Assembly (NCBI GenBank): GCA_951394045.1
Contig: OX596000.1
Span: 1,116,001-1,180,000 of the forward strand
Reading direction: 5' to 3'
DNA: 64,000 bases
Source: Nitzschia sp. DOCU1
Taxonomy: Eukaryota; Bacillariophyta; Bacillariophyceae; Bacillariales; Bacillariaceae
This document shows positions 10,253-20,608 of this stretch, one piece after another (position 1 is the first letter of the stretch; every line of letters begins with the position of its first letter). A program made the translations under genes and the position numbers. The notes beneath the pieces were generated by a model. That model was not told where the DNA came from. It ran no database searches and worked only from the letters and a program-made list of their open reading frames with translations.

Positions 10253-11785
10253 TCATTCATCGTAGTCGTCTTCGGAATACTCACCATCACTACTGACGCG
10301 ACGATCAATGGCCCTTGGTTTTACGTGCCACTCAAAGCCAATCTCATCCAAACGACGAATACGTTCGTCTGACAATGATCCACCCAACTTTGGGTCTCCC
10401 TGGCGTTTCATTACCCTGTAGCGCCGCTGGCGATGTACCCACCACCCTAGCCGCAAATTCTCTTGGTCATTGCGAGATACTCGGGTGTGGCCATGTTTCT
10501 CCTTGAACTCAATCAATGCTTTGTACTGGTTGTTCCAGGCTTCTTCCGGCGTCTCCTTGACGACAACAAAGTCAAAGTCAATCATGTGCAGTAGCACGAT
10601 TTGCTCCGCGGTGATACGTGCTGGCTCCGGCTTCGCTGTTTGCTTGTACTGTTTTTCCAGTTCGTCTGCGCCTTTGCCCTCCGGATCATCCCGCGCCGCC
10701 AGTTTTCGTTCATTGTCAGCCCGAATGATGTCCATGTAGTTCCTATAATATTTTCTCTGGATCACGACCCAGCGGTTTAAATCCTTGTCAAAGCTGGGCG
10801 GCACGACGGTGTGGCCATGAGACTTTTTGAAATCTTGCAGTGCCAAAAAATGTTCATCCCAAGAGCGGGCATCTTTCTGTTTATGCCGATTCCTCGATTT
10901 GATTTCATTCGGGAATTCAAAGCCAATGCTTTCTAATCTCTGTAGTCTCTCCGGAGTCAGTGTTGATTTTTGCGTTCGTTGCAAATCTCTATAGTTGGAC
11001 CGAATACTCACGACGAAACGAGCCAAGGTTTCATTTTGCCTGGCGGCGACCCGACAATGCCCATGCTCCTTTTGAAATGCGACCAGTTGGGCAAATTTTT
11101 TTTCCCATCGTGGATCCGATTTTCGGACTTTACCTCCTCGAAATGACCATGAAAACCCCAGCTCGTTGAGCTGAGTGATCCGTTCGGGTGTCAAAAGGTC
11201 CGAGGTCTTGCCCTCCTGAATCCTTCCATATGCTCTCTTGCAATCAAATGTAAATTTGAAGAGACCGGGCATCTCGTGAGAGCTGACATCCAAGTGGCCA
11301 TTCTCTTGCTTAAACTTGACCAGCTGCGGATACCAAACAAGATATGGGTCCCCGTCCTTCTTGGTGTAAGGCGATCTGTGTTCATCCACAGGCGTAGCTG
11401 TCTTGCTCTTTTTGGAAACAGGGCTGTTGGTAGATGAAGACTCCTGTTGATCGCTCGCCTTTCGCTTTGCTTGCGTGCTGTTCTTGTTCTTTTTTCGTTG
11501 TGGGGGTCGTGCTGCTGCTGCTGCAGTAGCTCCCCCAGCTGCAAGAGTCGAAGCAGGTGGAACCATCATGCCAGTCGCTTGCTGCTGCTGTGTCGCAAGA
11601 TAGTTAGAGTTCGATATAGCCACTGCCTCGTTCAATACGTGAATCGATGATTCGAATGATGGATGATTCTCCACTGGCAAATCAGGAACAGGAATGTCAT
11701 TTACAACGGATACGGGGTTTTCGTTCGGCGGATGCTGGGCACCGCCACCAGCAGGGTCAGCACCACGTACTTGAGCGTCTTGCAT
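10253..11785 (-). CDS. Helicase-associated (HA) repeat protein, copy 1
   Basis: A 510-residue protein with an ATG at 11783-11785. The N-terminal 140 residues are low complexity and end in a basic segment (PPQRKKNKNSTQAKRKAS), a possible nuclear signal. The rest consists of four helicase-associated domains. Each has a W-x-x-x-(Y/F)-x-x-L start, a FK(E/Q)xHGH(T/C/L)xV core and an LxxLxxIGFxW end. Examples are LVAFQKEHGHCRV, LQDFKKSHGHTVV and LIEFKEKHGHTRV. HA domains occur in multiple copies after bacterial and algal helicases, where they probably bind nucleic acid. This protein has no helicase motor, so a DNA- or RNA-binding role is inferred. The tail is acidic. It is followed within about 470 bp upstream by a paralogue on the same strand, so the pair arose by tandem duplication. 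The 3' end converges on the GIY-YIG gene 168 bp away. Confidence 0.75.
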   Translation of the reverse strand: MQDAQVRGADPAGGGAQHPPNENPVSVVNDIPVPDLPVENHPSFESSIHVLNEAVAISNSNYLATQQQQATGMMVPPASTLAAGGATAAAAARPPQRKKNKNSTQAKRKASDQQESSSTNSPVSKKSKTATPVDEHRSPYTKKDGDPYLVWYPQLVKFKQENGHLDVSSHEMPGLFKFTFDCKRAYGRIQEGKTSDLLTPERITQLNELGFSWSFRGGKVRKSDPRWEKKFAQLVAFQKEHGHCRVAARQNETLARFVVSIRSNYRDLQRTQKSTLTPERLQRLESIGFEFPNEIKSRNRHKQKDARSWDEHFLALQDFKKSHGHTVVPPSFDKDLNRWVVIQRKYYRNYMDIIRADNERKLAARDDPEGKGADELEKQYKQTAKPEPARITAEQIVLLHMIDFDFVVVKETPEEAWNNQYKALIEFKEKHGHTRVSRNDQENLRLGWWVHRQRRYRVMKRQGDPKLGGSLSDERIRRLDEIGFEWHVKPRAIDRRVSSDGEYSEDDYDE

Positions 11786-12250
11786 GATGATGGTCCAACG
11801 TTACGTTTGAGGGAATAATGACACAGCCAGTGGACACTGATGCACAACGCATCAGTGGCATTTTATCTACTTGAATACTCTTTTGTTACTCTTTCCGTTT
11901 TTGAACAGAACGTTACCGCTTTCGGCTTCAGGCTTCTGTCCGTCTACCGACAGCCAGAGATTACAGCTCGAATGACTTCTTCGAATGGTTGATGACTCAA
12001 TCGACTTTCCATGATGAATGGCGCGCGCGCTGTCTTCCTCCGATCAAAGCATAGTGCTACTAGCTAGCTAGTAGAAACATAATCCGAAACGAAGTATTCA
12101 ACTAGTAGCACATCAAACTCAAAACAACACAGCCAGTACGAGGAAGACGCAAAAGAGCAACAATATAAGCTTAAGGCAGTTTGTTAGATAAGACTATGAT
12201 ATACGAAGCGACGCTCGGAGACGAATTGTTGCAACGAGACTTCCCCGTCT
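11786..12250. other. Intergenic between the two HA-repeat paralogues
   Basis: A 465-bp spacer with the promoter of copy 1. No ORF of interest. CTAGCTAGCTAG occurs near 12060. Confidence 0.4.
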
Positions 12251-14401
12251 TCATTCAAAGTCGTCGTCTTCCGAGTAGTCGTCATCACTACTGCCGCCAC
12301 CAAAATCAGTGACAATTGGTTTGAGGCGCCACTCAAAGCCAATCTCATCCAAACGACGAATACGTTCGTCTGTCAATGGCGCACCTTTGGGGTCTCCTCT
12401 GCGTTTCAATCCCATGTAGAACCGCTGGTGGTTTACCCACTTCCCTAGCCGCAAATTCTCTTGGTAATTGCGAGATACTCGAGTGTGGCCATGTTTCTCC
12501 TTAAACTCAATCAATGCTTTGTACTGGTTGTCCCAGGCTTCTTCCGGCGTCTGTCTGGACGCCTTCCTGACTCTGGGCGGCGTCTTGAGAACAGCAGAGT
12601 CAAAGCCAATCAGGTGCAGTCGCAATATTTGGTCGGCGGTGATTGACCTCGGCTTCCGCAATTCTTTGTACTCCTTTTCAAGTTCGTCTGGGACTTTGCC
12701 TTCCGGATCCTCCCACGCCGCCAGCTTCCGTTCATTGTCAACCCGAATCATGTCCATGTACAGTATATAGTACCTTTTCTGGAGCCTAACCCATTTCTTT
12801 AGATCCTGGTCGAAGCTGGACGGCACGACGGTGTGGCCATGAGACTTTTTGAAAGCTTGTAGTTTCATAAAACACTCGTCCCAAGATCGGACATCATTTC
12901 GAATCTTCGATTTCGTCTCATCCGGAAATTCAAAGCCAATGCTTCGTAATTTCTGTAGTCTCTCGGGAGTCAAAATTTTGGATTTGGAACTTATCATAAA
13001 ATATCTGTAGTTGGTCCGCGTATTGTGGACGAAACGAGCCAAGGTTTCATTTTGGTTCATGGTGACCCGGCAATGCCCATGCTCCTTTTGAAATTCGACC
13101 AGTTCAGCAAATCGTTCATCCCATTCTGGGTCCAATTTTATAGCACCAGGTCCATTGGACCATGGAAACTCCAATTCGTTGAGCTGAGCAATCCGTAGGG
13201 GGGTCAACATGTCCGAGGCGTTGCCCTCCTGAATCGATGCATATTCTTTCTTGCAGTCCAAGATAAACACGTGCAGGCCAGGCATCTCGTCATAATTGAC
13301 ATTCAAGTGGCCATTCTCTTGCTTGAACTTTACCAGCTTTGGATACCGAACAAGATACGGGTCCCCGTCCTTCTTGGTGTAATGCGATCTCTGTTCATCC
13401 GCAGGCGTAGCTGTCTTGCTCTTTTTGGAAACAGGGGTGCTGGTAGATGAAGACTCCTGGCGATCGCTCGCCTTTCGTTTTTCTTGCGTGCTGTTGTTTT
13501 TCAGCAAGGCAGGTGACTTTTGTTGTGGGGGTCGCGGTGCTGCTGCTTCTGTGTTGTCTTTGATGATGTCTTTTGGAGAGGCAGGCATCTTTTGTTCTGG
13601 TGGTGGGGGTGGTAGTGGTAGTGCTGCTGCTGCTGCTGCTTCTGCAGGCAAGGACGTACCACCACCCCTGGGGGGCGAAAGAGCGAGGACTATAGTCGAA
13701 GCGTTCGTTGCTACAGTCTTAGTCCCAGCTTTCTTTGCTGCAGTCTCTTTCGAAGCTGTGTTGTCTTTGATGATGTTTTTTGGCAAGGCAGGCATATTTT
13801 GCTCTGGTGGTGGGGGTGGTAGTGCTGCTGCTGCTTCTTCTGTAGGCAAGGGCGTACCACCACCCCTGGGGGGCGAAAGAGCGAGGACTATCGTCGGAGC
13901 TTTTGTTGTTTCAGTCTTCGTCGGAGCTTTCGTTGTTCTAGTCTTCGTCGAAGCTTTCGTTGCTGCAGTCTTTTTCGAAGCAGCAGCAACCTTTGTGTTC
14001 TTCTTGCGAATGGGGCGTTCTTTTCGTTGGTCGTTTGGGTTGTCGAATTGTGGCAAGACAGGTATCTGTGGTTGTTGCTGTTGCTGTTGTGGTAGTGGTG
14101 GCCATGTTGGGGCGGCAATTGTAGCTCCCCCAGCTGCAAGCCTCGAAGCTGGTGGAACCATCATGCCAGTCGCTTGCTGCTGCTGTGTCGCATCAAAGTT
14201 ACAGTTCTCGGTAGCATCAGTCTCGCTTGATTCTTGGAATCGAACAAGCTCGGGATCTTGAATCGATGATGCGAACGACGGATAATTCTCCACTGGCAAA
14301 TAAGGGACAGAGATGTCACAATCTTCTGACATGGAATTATCATCCCGAGTTCCACCGGCAGCAGGGTCACCAGCACGTCCTAAATTAGCGTAGTGTTCCA
14401 T
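12251..14401 (-). CDS. Helicase-associated (HA) repeat protein, copy 2 with expanded N-terminal linker
   Basis: A 716-residue paralogue of the preceding gene, starting at an ATG (14399-14401). The four C-terminal HA domains align with copy 1 throughout (same FQKEHGHCRV, FKKSHGHTVV and FKEKHGHTRV cores and an acidic SEDD tail). The N-terminal part is about 200 residues longer. It contains two tandem blocks with IVLALSPPRGGGT, an Ala run, polyproline, EQ(N/K)MPA and IIKDNT, preceded by Lys/Thr-rich repeats (KAPTKTETTKAPT style). The expansion comes from a DNA duplication of about 207 bp. Composition suggests a disordered, basic linker. Between HA domains 3 and 4 is a short insert absent from copy 1 (PPRVRKASRQTPEE). 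No ATPase is present. Nucleic-acid binding is inferred from the HA family; function is otherwise unknown. Confidence 0.75.
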   Translation of the reverse strand: MEHYANLGRAGDPAAGGTRDDNSMSEDCDISVPYLPVENYPSFASSIQDPELVRFQESSETDATENCNFDATQQQQATGMMVPPASRLAAGGATIAAPTWPPLPQQQQQQPQIPVLPQFDNPNDQRKERPIRKKNTKVAAASKKTAATKASTKTRTTKAPTKTETTKAPTIVLALSPPRGGGTPLPTEEAAAALPPPPPEQNMPALPKNIIKDNTASKETAAKKAGTKTVATNASTIVLALSPPRGGGTSLPAEAAAAAALPLPPPPPEQKMPASPKDIIKDNTEAAAPRPPQQKSPALLKNNSTQEKRKASDRQESSSTSTPVSKKSKTATPADEQRSHYTKKDGDPYLVRYPKLVKFKQENGHLNVNYDEMPGLHVFILDCKKEYASIQEGNASDMLTPLRIAQLNELEFPWSNGPGAIKLDPEWDERFAELVEFQKEHGHCRVTMNQNETLARFVHNTRTNYRYFMISSKSKILTPERLQKLRSIGFEFPDETKSKIRNDVRSWDECFMKLQAFKKSHGHTVVPSSFDQDLKKWVRLQKRYYILYMDMIRVDNERKLAAWEDPEGKVPDELEKEYKELRKPRSITADQILRLHLIGFDSAVLKTPPRVRKASRQTPEEAWDNQYKALIEFKEKHGHTRVSRNYQENLRLGKWVNHQRFYMGLKRRGDPKGAPLTDERIRRLDEIGFEWRLKPIVTDFGGGSSDDDYSEDDDFE
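13550..13960 (-). repeat. Tandem duplication of about 207 bp inside HA copy 2
   Basis: The segment starting at TGTGTTGTCTTTGATGATG (near 13550) recurs near 13757, followed in both by TCTGGTGGTGGGGGTGGTAG, a GCT run, ACCACCACCCCTGGGGG and GCGAAAGAGCGAGGACTAT. The copies differ mainly in the length of the GCT (Ala) run, and both stay in frame. Confidence 0.8.
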
Positions 14402-14707
14402 GATAATGATCCAACGTTATACGTTCGAGGGACGAAGCACAAAATCAAGAATATGGTCACCAGGATGCTCTTCAAGAGCGTCATGGCATTTCATTACTAC
14501 AGAACTTGGATTTTTGCCGTCTTCCATGCCGTGATGGGAGCCCTTTCGGCTTCTGTCCGTCGACCGGCGACTCTCTTGTTCAAGAAGGAACTTCGCCAGT
14601 TTGCTCTACCCATATATTGTCCCGGATCTCAAAGTGGAGACTACCTGGTAGAACCCTAGAATATGGCCGCTCGCCCTGCAGGTATTAGACTATAGTTTAC
14701 TGCAATA
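14402..14707. other. Intergenic
   Basis: 306 bp between the start of HA copy 2 and the stop codon of the TatB-like gene. Nothing recognised; the promoter of HA copy 2 is expected here. Confidence 0.4.
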
Positions 14708-16269
14708 TTATGCTTTGGCGACCGTGGTAGTATTGCTGCTTTCGGTGGCTTTAGTAGTAGCTGCTGGAACCTTGTCACCACCATTTGGCTTGGCGTAAAT
14801 GTCCGCTTGAATTTGAGCGGCAGCTTCTTCGAGTAATTCACGTTTTTGACGATAAAAGCGTTCTTCATTTTCTTCCCGCAAACGAAATTCTTCTTGTAGA
14901 CGTTCATCAGCAGCTTGCTTTTCTTCTTCCAACAGAGCCAATCGTTCCATGATACTTGCCAATGGACTGAGTTCTTCTTCCTTTTTGGCCAAGATGGAAT
15001 CATTCCAATTTCCAGACAATTGTGCTTGGAAACGAGCCGATGCTGCTTGCATTTCATCTTCATCGGGTACCGCGGCTTCAAGACGTTCCATGCGTTCTTT
15101 TCGTCGTTGGGCTGCTTCTTCTTCCATGGCTTCTTTTCGAAGTTGTTCATTCGCTTCTCTCAATGCCCGATCCGCACTTTCTTCGGAAGCCCAGAGTTTC
15201 TCAGCGTCATCATCGATGGAAAGATCTGGAACATTATTGGCCAGTGATTTTGTGCTATCACCGCCAGTAGGAACACAAAATGGCTCTTCGTCCTCATCTT
15301 CGTCTTCTTCTGCCACTACCACCTGTTTCTTGACTCGTCGACGACGAATCTTTTTCTTGGGAGCAGCCTTTGTTGTTTCCGCTGTAGCAGTAGCTGTTGC
15401 CGCAACAGCCCCACTCCCCATGTCGACCGGAACGTCCGCACCCACAGTCGGTTCCACATAATAATCATCACTGCGCGGGGTTTGAGCATTGACTTCGAAA
15501 GGATTCGTATCGGCATCGACATTGATACTACGTCGAAACGAAAAGGCGTCATTCAACTCGCGTTGGGCCTTTCGAATTTCTTCTAGCTGAAGTTGAGACT
15601 CAAAATTGTTTTCCAAGGACGCGGTAGCATCGGCCGTAAAGGTTCGAAAATTTTGGACAAACTTTCCAATTTCCTTGGTCAACTTGTACAAATCAGAGGG
15701 ACCCAACACAAAGTAACCCACCAAGAGAATAGTAAACTAAACGCATAAATAGACAAATAGACAAATGAACCATATGTGAACATCCAGACGACAAGTTCAG
15801 CAAGGGGAAAATACAAACCGTGAGTGCCCCCAGAGGTATCATACAAGAACAAAGAGACACCAGACATAGTACTGTTTCGGCTCTTCCAGTCACGTACCAG
15901 CTCGGGTGTTCCAATGCCTAGAATACCACCATCCGACCCCATGAACATGTTCAATTGCGTAGAACTACTACCACTTTGCGTGGACCCTACTTGACGAGCT
16001 CCTGCTGCCGATGGAAACGGCTGTTGTGGAGGCAGAAAGGCTGGACTGCGATTGCTGTTGATGCCCGGCGGCCTTGTCGTCACCATGCCATCCTTGGAGA
16101 CAAACGCCAAGGTACACAATGGACCCACTACTAGAATCAAGAGAGAAAGCACCATCGTTCCATATCCTCCGACACTGCCACTATGGTTCCTTCTCCCGCT
16201 ACGTTGGCTGTTAATGGCGGGAGAAGAAATTCGAAGAAAACTGGACCTACTGGAATGAGCACCCGCCAT
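14708..16269 (-). CDS. Plastid TatB/Hcf106-like twin-arginine translocase subunit
   Basis: Two exons, 15898-16269 and 14708-15736, joined by a 161-bp GT-AG intron (donor GTACGT, phase 0), give 466 residues. The leader (residues 1-60) has a basic start, a hydrophobic stretch (about 39-53) and LCTLAF, resembling the signal peptide and Phe motif of diatom plastid proteins. Mature TatB features begin at residue 107: a gly-rich segment, then GIGTPEL (118-124), directly followed across the splice by the membrane helix FTILLVGYFVLGP and SDLYKLTKEIGKFVQNFRTF. The Gly-Pro hinge and amphipathic helix are diagnostic for TatA/TatB/Hcf106. In thylakoids Hcf106 works with TatC to receive twin-arginine precursors. 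The remaining 300 residues are unusual: a KKKIRRRRVKKQ patch, an acidic run, and long Glu/Arg/Ala-rich coiled coils, much longer than plant Hcf106. Without the splice neither half would be recognisable. Confidence 0.82.
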
Positions 16270-16748
16270 TTTCTTTCGTTTTGCTTTCTTCCGTAGCTAG
16301 TTAGCTAGGGAGATGTCTCTATTCGAAAGGATGGATATCCTATGCGTTGCCGATGCTCATGGAAAGCACCACACGCAATGGATGCTCTTGATGGATGGAC
16401 GAAGATGGTGCGGCATGCATGAAGTTTCAGTGCGTGTCATGGTCGTCATCGCGTGTGCGTTGCAGTGCAAGAGATACCTTCGTACGATGCAAGACCCACA
16501 ATCAATCCACCAATCAGATCTTCAGAAGAGTTAGCCCGCTCAGTCGATCTGAAGTTGTTTCCAAGTGGAACTTTCCGGCGTCGTTTCTCGCGATGCAAAC
16601 TTCGGGGATGCAACGATGAGTCACGAGTTGTCAACTTTTTGCTTCTCTATATTCTTTGCGGTGCCTAAATTACTACCTACACCACATCCTTTGGTGAGAA
16701 AGAAAAAGTGAAATACTAATAGGATGACCTATTTTGCTAATATTTTTA
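16270..16748. other. Intergenic
   Basis: 480 bp between the TatB-like start and the HDAC fusion stop. It should hold the TatB-like promoter and the HDAC 3' region. No ORF of interest. Confidence 0.4.
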
Positions 16749-19700
16749 CTATTCCTTGCCGGCGGCACTACCTGCCGGCGGCCCAAACCTCATTTCCGTA
16801 TCGTACGGGTCAATCATGGCATGCACATGTCGAAGGGCACACTCGCTAAAGGCAGATTTGTCCAGTGGAACATGGTCCCCCGGCTGGGTATTGGCAGGAG
16901 TTCGGCCATAGCCCCCTTCTAATACCGACACAACTCGGCCTTGACAACAGATATCGGCAATCTCCAAAACCTTGCGGGTAGTCCAAGCGTAATCTTCGGG
17001 TTCCAAGTCGATTCCCATCTTTTCCTTGACACCAAATTCGTGCTTGGCATTCCCCACGTCACCCTTGCAAGCATCAAATCCAGCACTAATGAGAATTAGA
17101 TCCGGGTTGAAGGCGCGTAACGCTGGGAGGAGACGGTTCTGAATAGCCTTGCGGTATGCCATGCGGCCACTGGTAGCAGTACTTGGGTTCGGGGTGGAAG
17201 GAGTGGACGTGGCGGGAGACGTTCTTGGATCACTCTCGCTGTCACTTCCACCTTTTGGCGTACCACCATCGGAACCATCATCACTTTCTCGAGAAGAACG
17301 TTGTCTTGTTCGGTGTCGGGTATTGTGACTACCTGCGGATCCGGTCCCTCCTGCTTCTTTCTCTTTCCACAGCGGAGTGATGGGTACATTTATAATGTTC
17401 AATGCAACATCATCCTCGTCACCTGTTCCTGGGTAAAACTTGTACTGAAATGATTTCGTCTCTCGCTTGCCTTTCCGCTCATTATCGTACAAGTGGATAG
17501 AGAAGAAGAAAAGCTTGCCAGGGTCATGGCACTTTCGCACAATTTCTTCCGTTCCATTGCCGTGGTGGACGTCGATATCCACAATGGCGCATCGTTCACA
17601 CAAGAGTCGTTCATCCGAGATGGCATGCATTGCCCCAGCTGCAACACTATTGAAGATGCAGAAACCACAAGATTCGCCCCCATCCAAAAGACCATTGATT
17701 CCAGCATGATGCCCTGGTGGTCGTACCAAACAAAAGGCATTTCGATTTCTGCCAATCAACACACTGTGGAAAATACACTACGTAAGAGCCCATTCCCCAG
17801 GCAGCCAACCTTTTGAAACAGTGGTACTTACCAATCGACGGCATGCTGAACAGCGCCGGCGGCCCGACGTGCTGCTCGGAGCGATCCGACGCTAAACGAC
17901 GTGTCGGAATGAGCCCCAAGCTTGACACTTGCCTCGGCGACTTTGATCATCGAACGTTGGACCTGAAAAACAAGCGTGTTAGTTGAATAGTTCGGCAAGG
18001 CCCTTTCAACCAATGTATTCAAATTCTCACCATCGGTGTGAACGGGACGACGGGCGGCTTTTTGGTGTCTTCTTCCTGGCCTTCTTCGTCTTTGTGTTGA
18101 CGTTCCAAGTCTTTGCTCAGCTCATTCACAAAACTCAAATACTCAGTACTGTGGATGCGACTCAGCAAATCAAGTTTCGCCCGATCAAATTCTTGAGACA
18201 CGGTGATTTCATGCTCATGAATCTGTGCAGGTACTCCATTTCCAAGAAGCTTGTCCAAAATGCTGCGCACTCGATCCGGATTCTCCCAATCACTTGAAGA
18301 TTTCGGAATGTGCTGGAGACATTCTGGATGATGCAAAACAAGAGTCCTTGACTGGGCCGATAAAAGCAAGAGGTTGGCCCTAGCTTCCTTCCGCTCCTCC
18401 ATGGCTTCCTTCAAAACGCGCCGTTGCTCCTTTGAAAGTCGTTTCCTTTGGGCCACCAGTTTCTTGAGCTCCATCACCGAGTTTTCTATCTCGTCGTGGA
18501 ACCCGTCTGCAGCAACTTCAATTGGACGCTTGAAATCTTTGCTCCAAATGGCAGGTCGAGCCCCATTGTCAAGTAAAACAGAAGTTACAGCTATGCCCCT
18601 TCTCCCCGCACGAAGCGCCCAATGCAATGGGGTTTCACCTCTGTCATTTTTGGCATCTTCGAGAGTGGCGTATGAGTGCTTTTGCAACAACCAGCAGCAC
18701 GTTCGCAGTTAAAGACTCTGCTTACCTGTGGGGCTCGCTTTGAGCAAAAGAAATTCAGCGGTAGATTTATCCCCTGCCCGAGCTGCCCAATGGAGCGGAG
18801 TATTCCCTTCCGAGTCGGCCACAGTAACGTCAGCGCCCGCATTAGCCATCATTCGAACAATATCAGTTGCAATACTAGAGTTCTGTGGGTCTTTCAAACA
18901 CAATGAGCACGCCGAGTGGATGGGGCAGTAACCCTTACTGTCCGCTCTTTGAAAGAATTCAGCAGGCCTTGAGCTCAATTCGCTCTGAATTACAGCCAAG
19001 TCCATCTCACAAACTGCCTTGTGCAATGGATTGCGATTAAAAGATCCACCTGGACCACAAACTGGGTGGTCCTTTGAGGGATTGGCGATTGGAGCCGATG
19101 TTGTGCTGAGGTCCGGTGGTCCAGGAAGAGTGAGCCGAGCAGGAGTAGGCCCCTTTTTCTTTTCCTCGCTGGATAGATTGTGCAATCAAAGAGAAATGAG
19201 TGAGGTAAGGCCTGTTTCAGCTGAGCATGGCTTTGGCGTCCACCGTTTCGAATCCGTACCTGACGAGTGCCGCAAGTTGTCCTTCCCATGGCGTCTGAGG
19301 AGAGTTCTGACCATCTTTCCGTCGTTTCTGTTCAGATTCGTACGAGACTCCCAATGTTTCTGGGTTAACAATCTGGAGGGATAGACCGAAACCTGGCTTG
19401 CTGGTCCTATTGATGCTGCTGCCGGGAGGGATAATGGGAGGCACTGGAATTTCTTTGATGTGAGCCTTTGCAGCACCGAAATCTTCTTCTGGAGGAGGCG
19501 TTGCCGTTCCATCTTCTGAAAGTGCTTTGCCTTCTCCTCCACCACCACCAAAATCTCCAAAGACTCCCGCCAACATTCGAGCGGCCGCAATCTCGGCCAG
19601 TTTGCGTTTCCCACATGCAGCAGGAGAAGGTTCCGGGAACTTTCCTCGCTTGCTTGCAGCATCGTGTTCAGGAGCGACAATTTTCATAGGAAAACCCGCT

Positions 19701-20608
19701 GCGGGCTTGGCCGAATGAAAGTTGTAATCAGACGGGCTGGTTAGACCAGCACCTTGTGTGGCCGAGGAGGAATACGTCGTAAAACCGTGGGCGGGTGAAA
19801 ACACACTACTCTTGGCAGGCTCATGCGGTCGTGCAAAGCCATCGCTCCCGTGTACGTAGGGAGACGCCGCTGCCGCGTCCGCGGACATGTGGGTGATGAG
19901 ATGAGCCGCTGACGTGACACTGCTTTGGCGCATCATCTGCTGGGGTGGTGATCCTGGAGTCTTTCCATTCGCCGTGCCGCTACCGGGGGTACTCTTTCTC
20001 TTCTTGCCCGAAGCGGATCGACTTCCGGTGCCCATGGGCACGTCATCAACGTTGGAGTCTCCCGTTTCCATGGCCTTTTGGAGTTTCTGAAAATATTTCT
20101 GGGCATGCGTTCTGGTCTGAACCACGGTTCGAGTCTTTACCTTGGCCGCCACTTTCTTCCATTCTTTCCCATACATTTTCAAGGCAGTCAGAAAGGCTTC
20201 ATGTTCCTCCTTGGTCCATCTACCTGTATGTTCTTGTCCGGTTTCTACCACTCTGCCGGACGGGCCAGATTCGGATTTCCCCTTCTTTGTCTTGGCAGGG
20301 GTAGCACCTGCACCCGATTGGCGATGACCTCCACCCACACTACCAGTACCAGGCACTCTCATCATTTCATCATCTTCTTCATCGTCGTCTTCGTCATCGT
20401 CGCCGTATGGATCATCATCCAACTCTTCATCGTCGCCATATGGATCAGGATCATCATCATCTTCTTGATGGGCGTGATGATGAAGAGCATGATGATCGTG
20501 GCGTACCCCACCTTCTCCATTGGTTAAATCCAAAAACTTGGTGTGCCTGTTGCTATCCTCCGGTGGTGGCGTTGGGGCATCTTCAAATTGATAAGCATCT
20601 GGATCCAT
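16749..20608 (-). CDS. Fusion protein: SHAQKYF Myb domain, ankyrin repeats, class II histone deacetylase
   Basis: Five exons: 19260-20608, 18726-19168, 18031-18656, 17832-17962 and 16749-17763. The GT-AG introns are 91, 69, 68 and 68 bp and all phases match, giving 1,187 residues from the ATG at 20606-20608. Exon 1 has His/Asp-rich low complexity, then a SHAQKYF Myb repeat (about 128-176; GRWTKEEHEAFL and THAQKYF). Exons 2-3 encode ankyrin repeats; the two TPLHWA motifs on either side of the second intron are exactly 33 residues apart, supporting that splice. A helical Glu/Arg segment follows, then the deacetylase from about 700: GHH dyad (868-869), zinc ligands D914 and H916 in DIDVHHGNGT, SAGFD (about 1077), and LEGGYG. 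A Ser/Thr-rich insert of about 60 residues interrupts the catalytic domain. Likely a chromatin repressor that carries its own DNA-binding and protein-binding modules. The first junction (Myb to ankyrin) is the least secure; without it the Myb frame ends 14 codons later, at 19217. Confidence 0.72.

Noticed and set aside
13416..14261. Long plus-strand ORF of about 281 codons
   Set aside because: It is the antisense of the repeat-rich linker of HA copy 2; its Val/Ala/Gly/Cys composition mirrors the GCT and polyproline runs.
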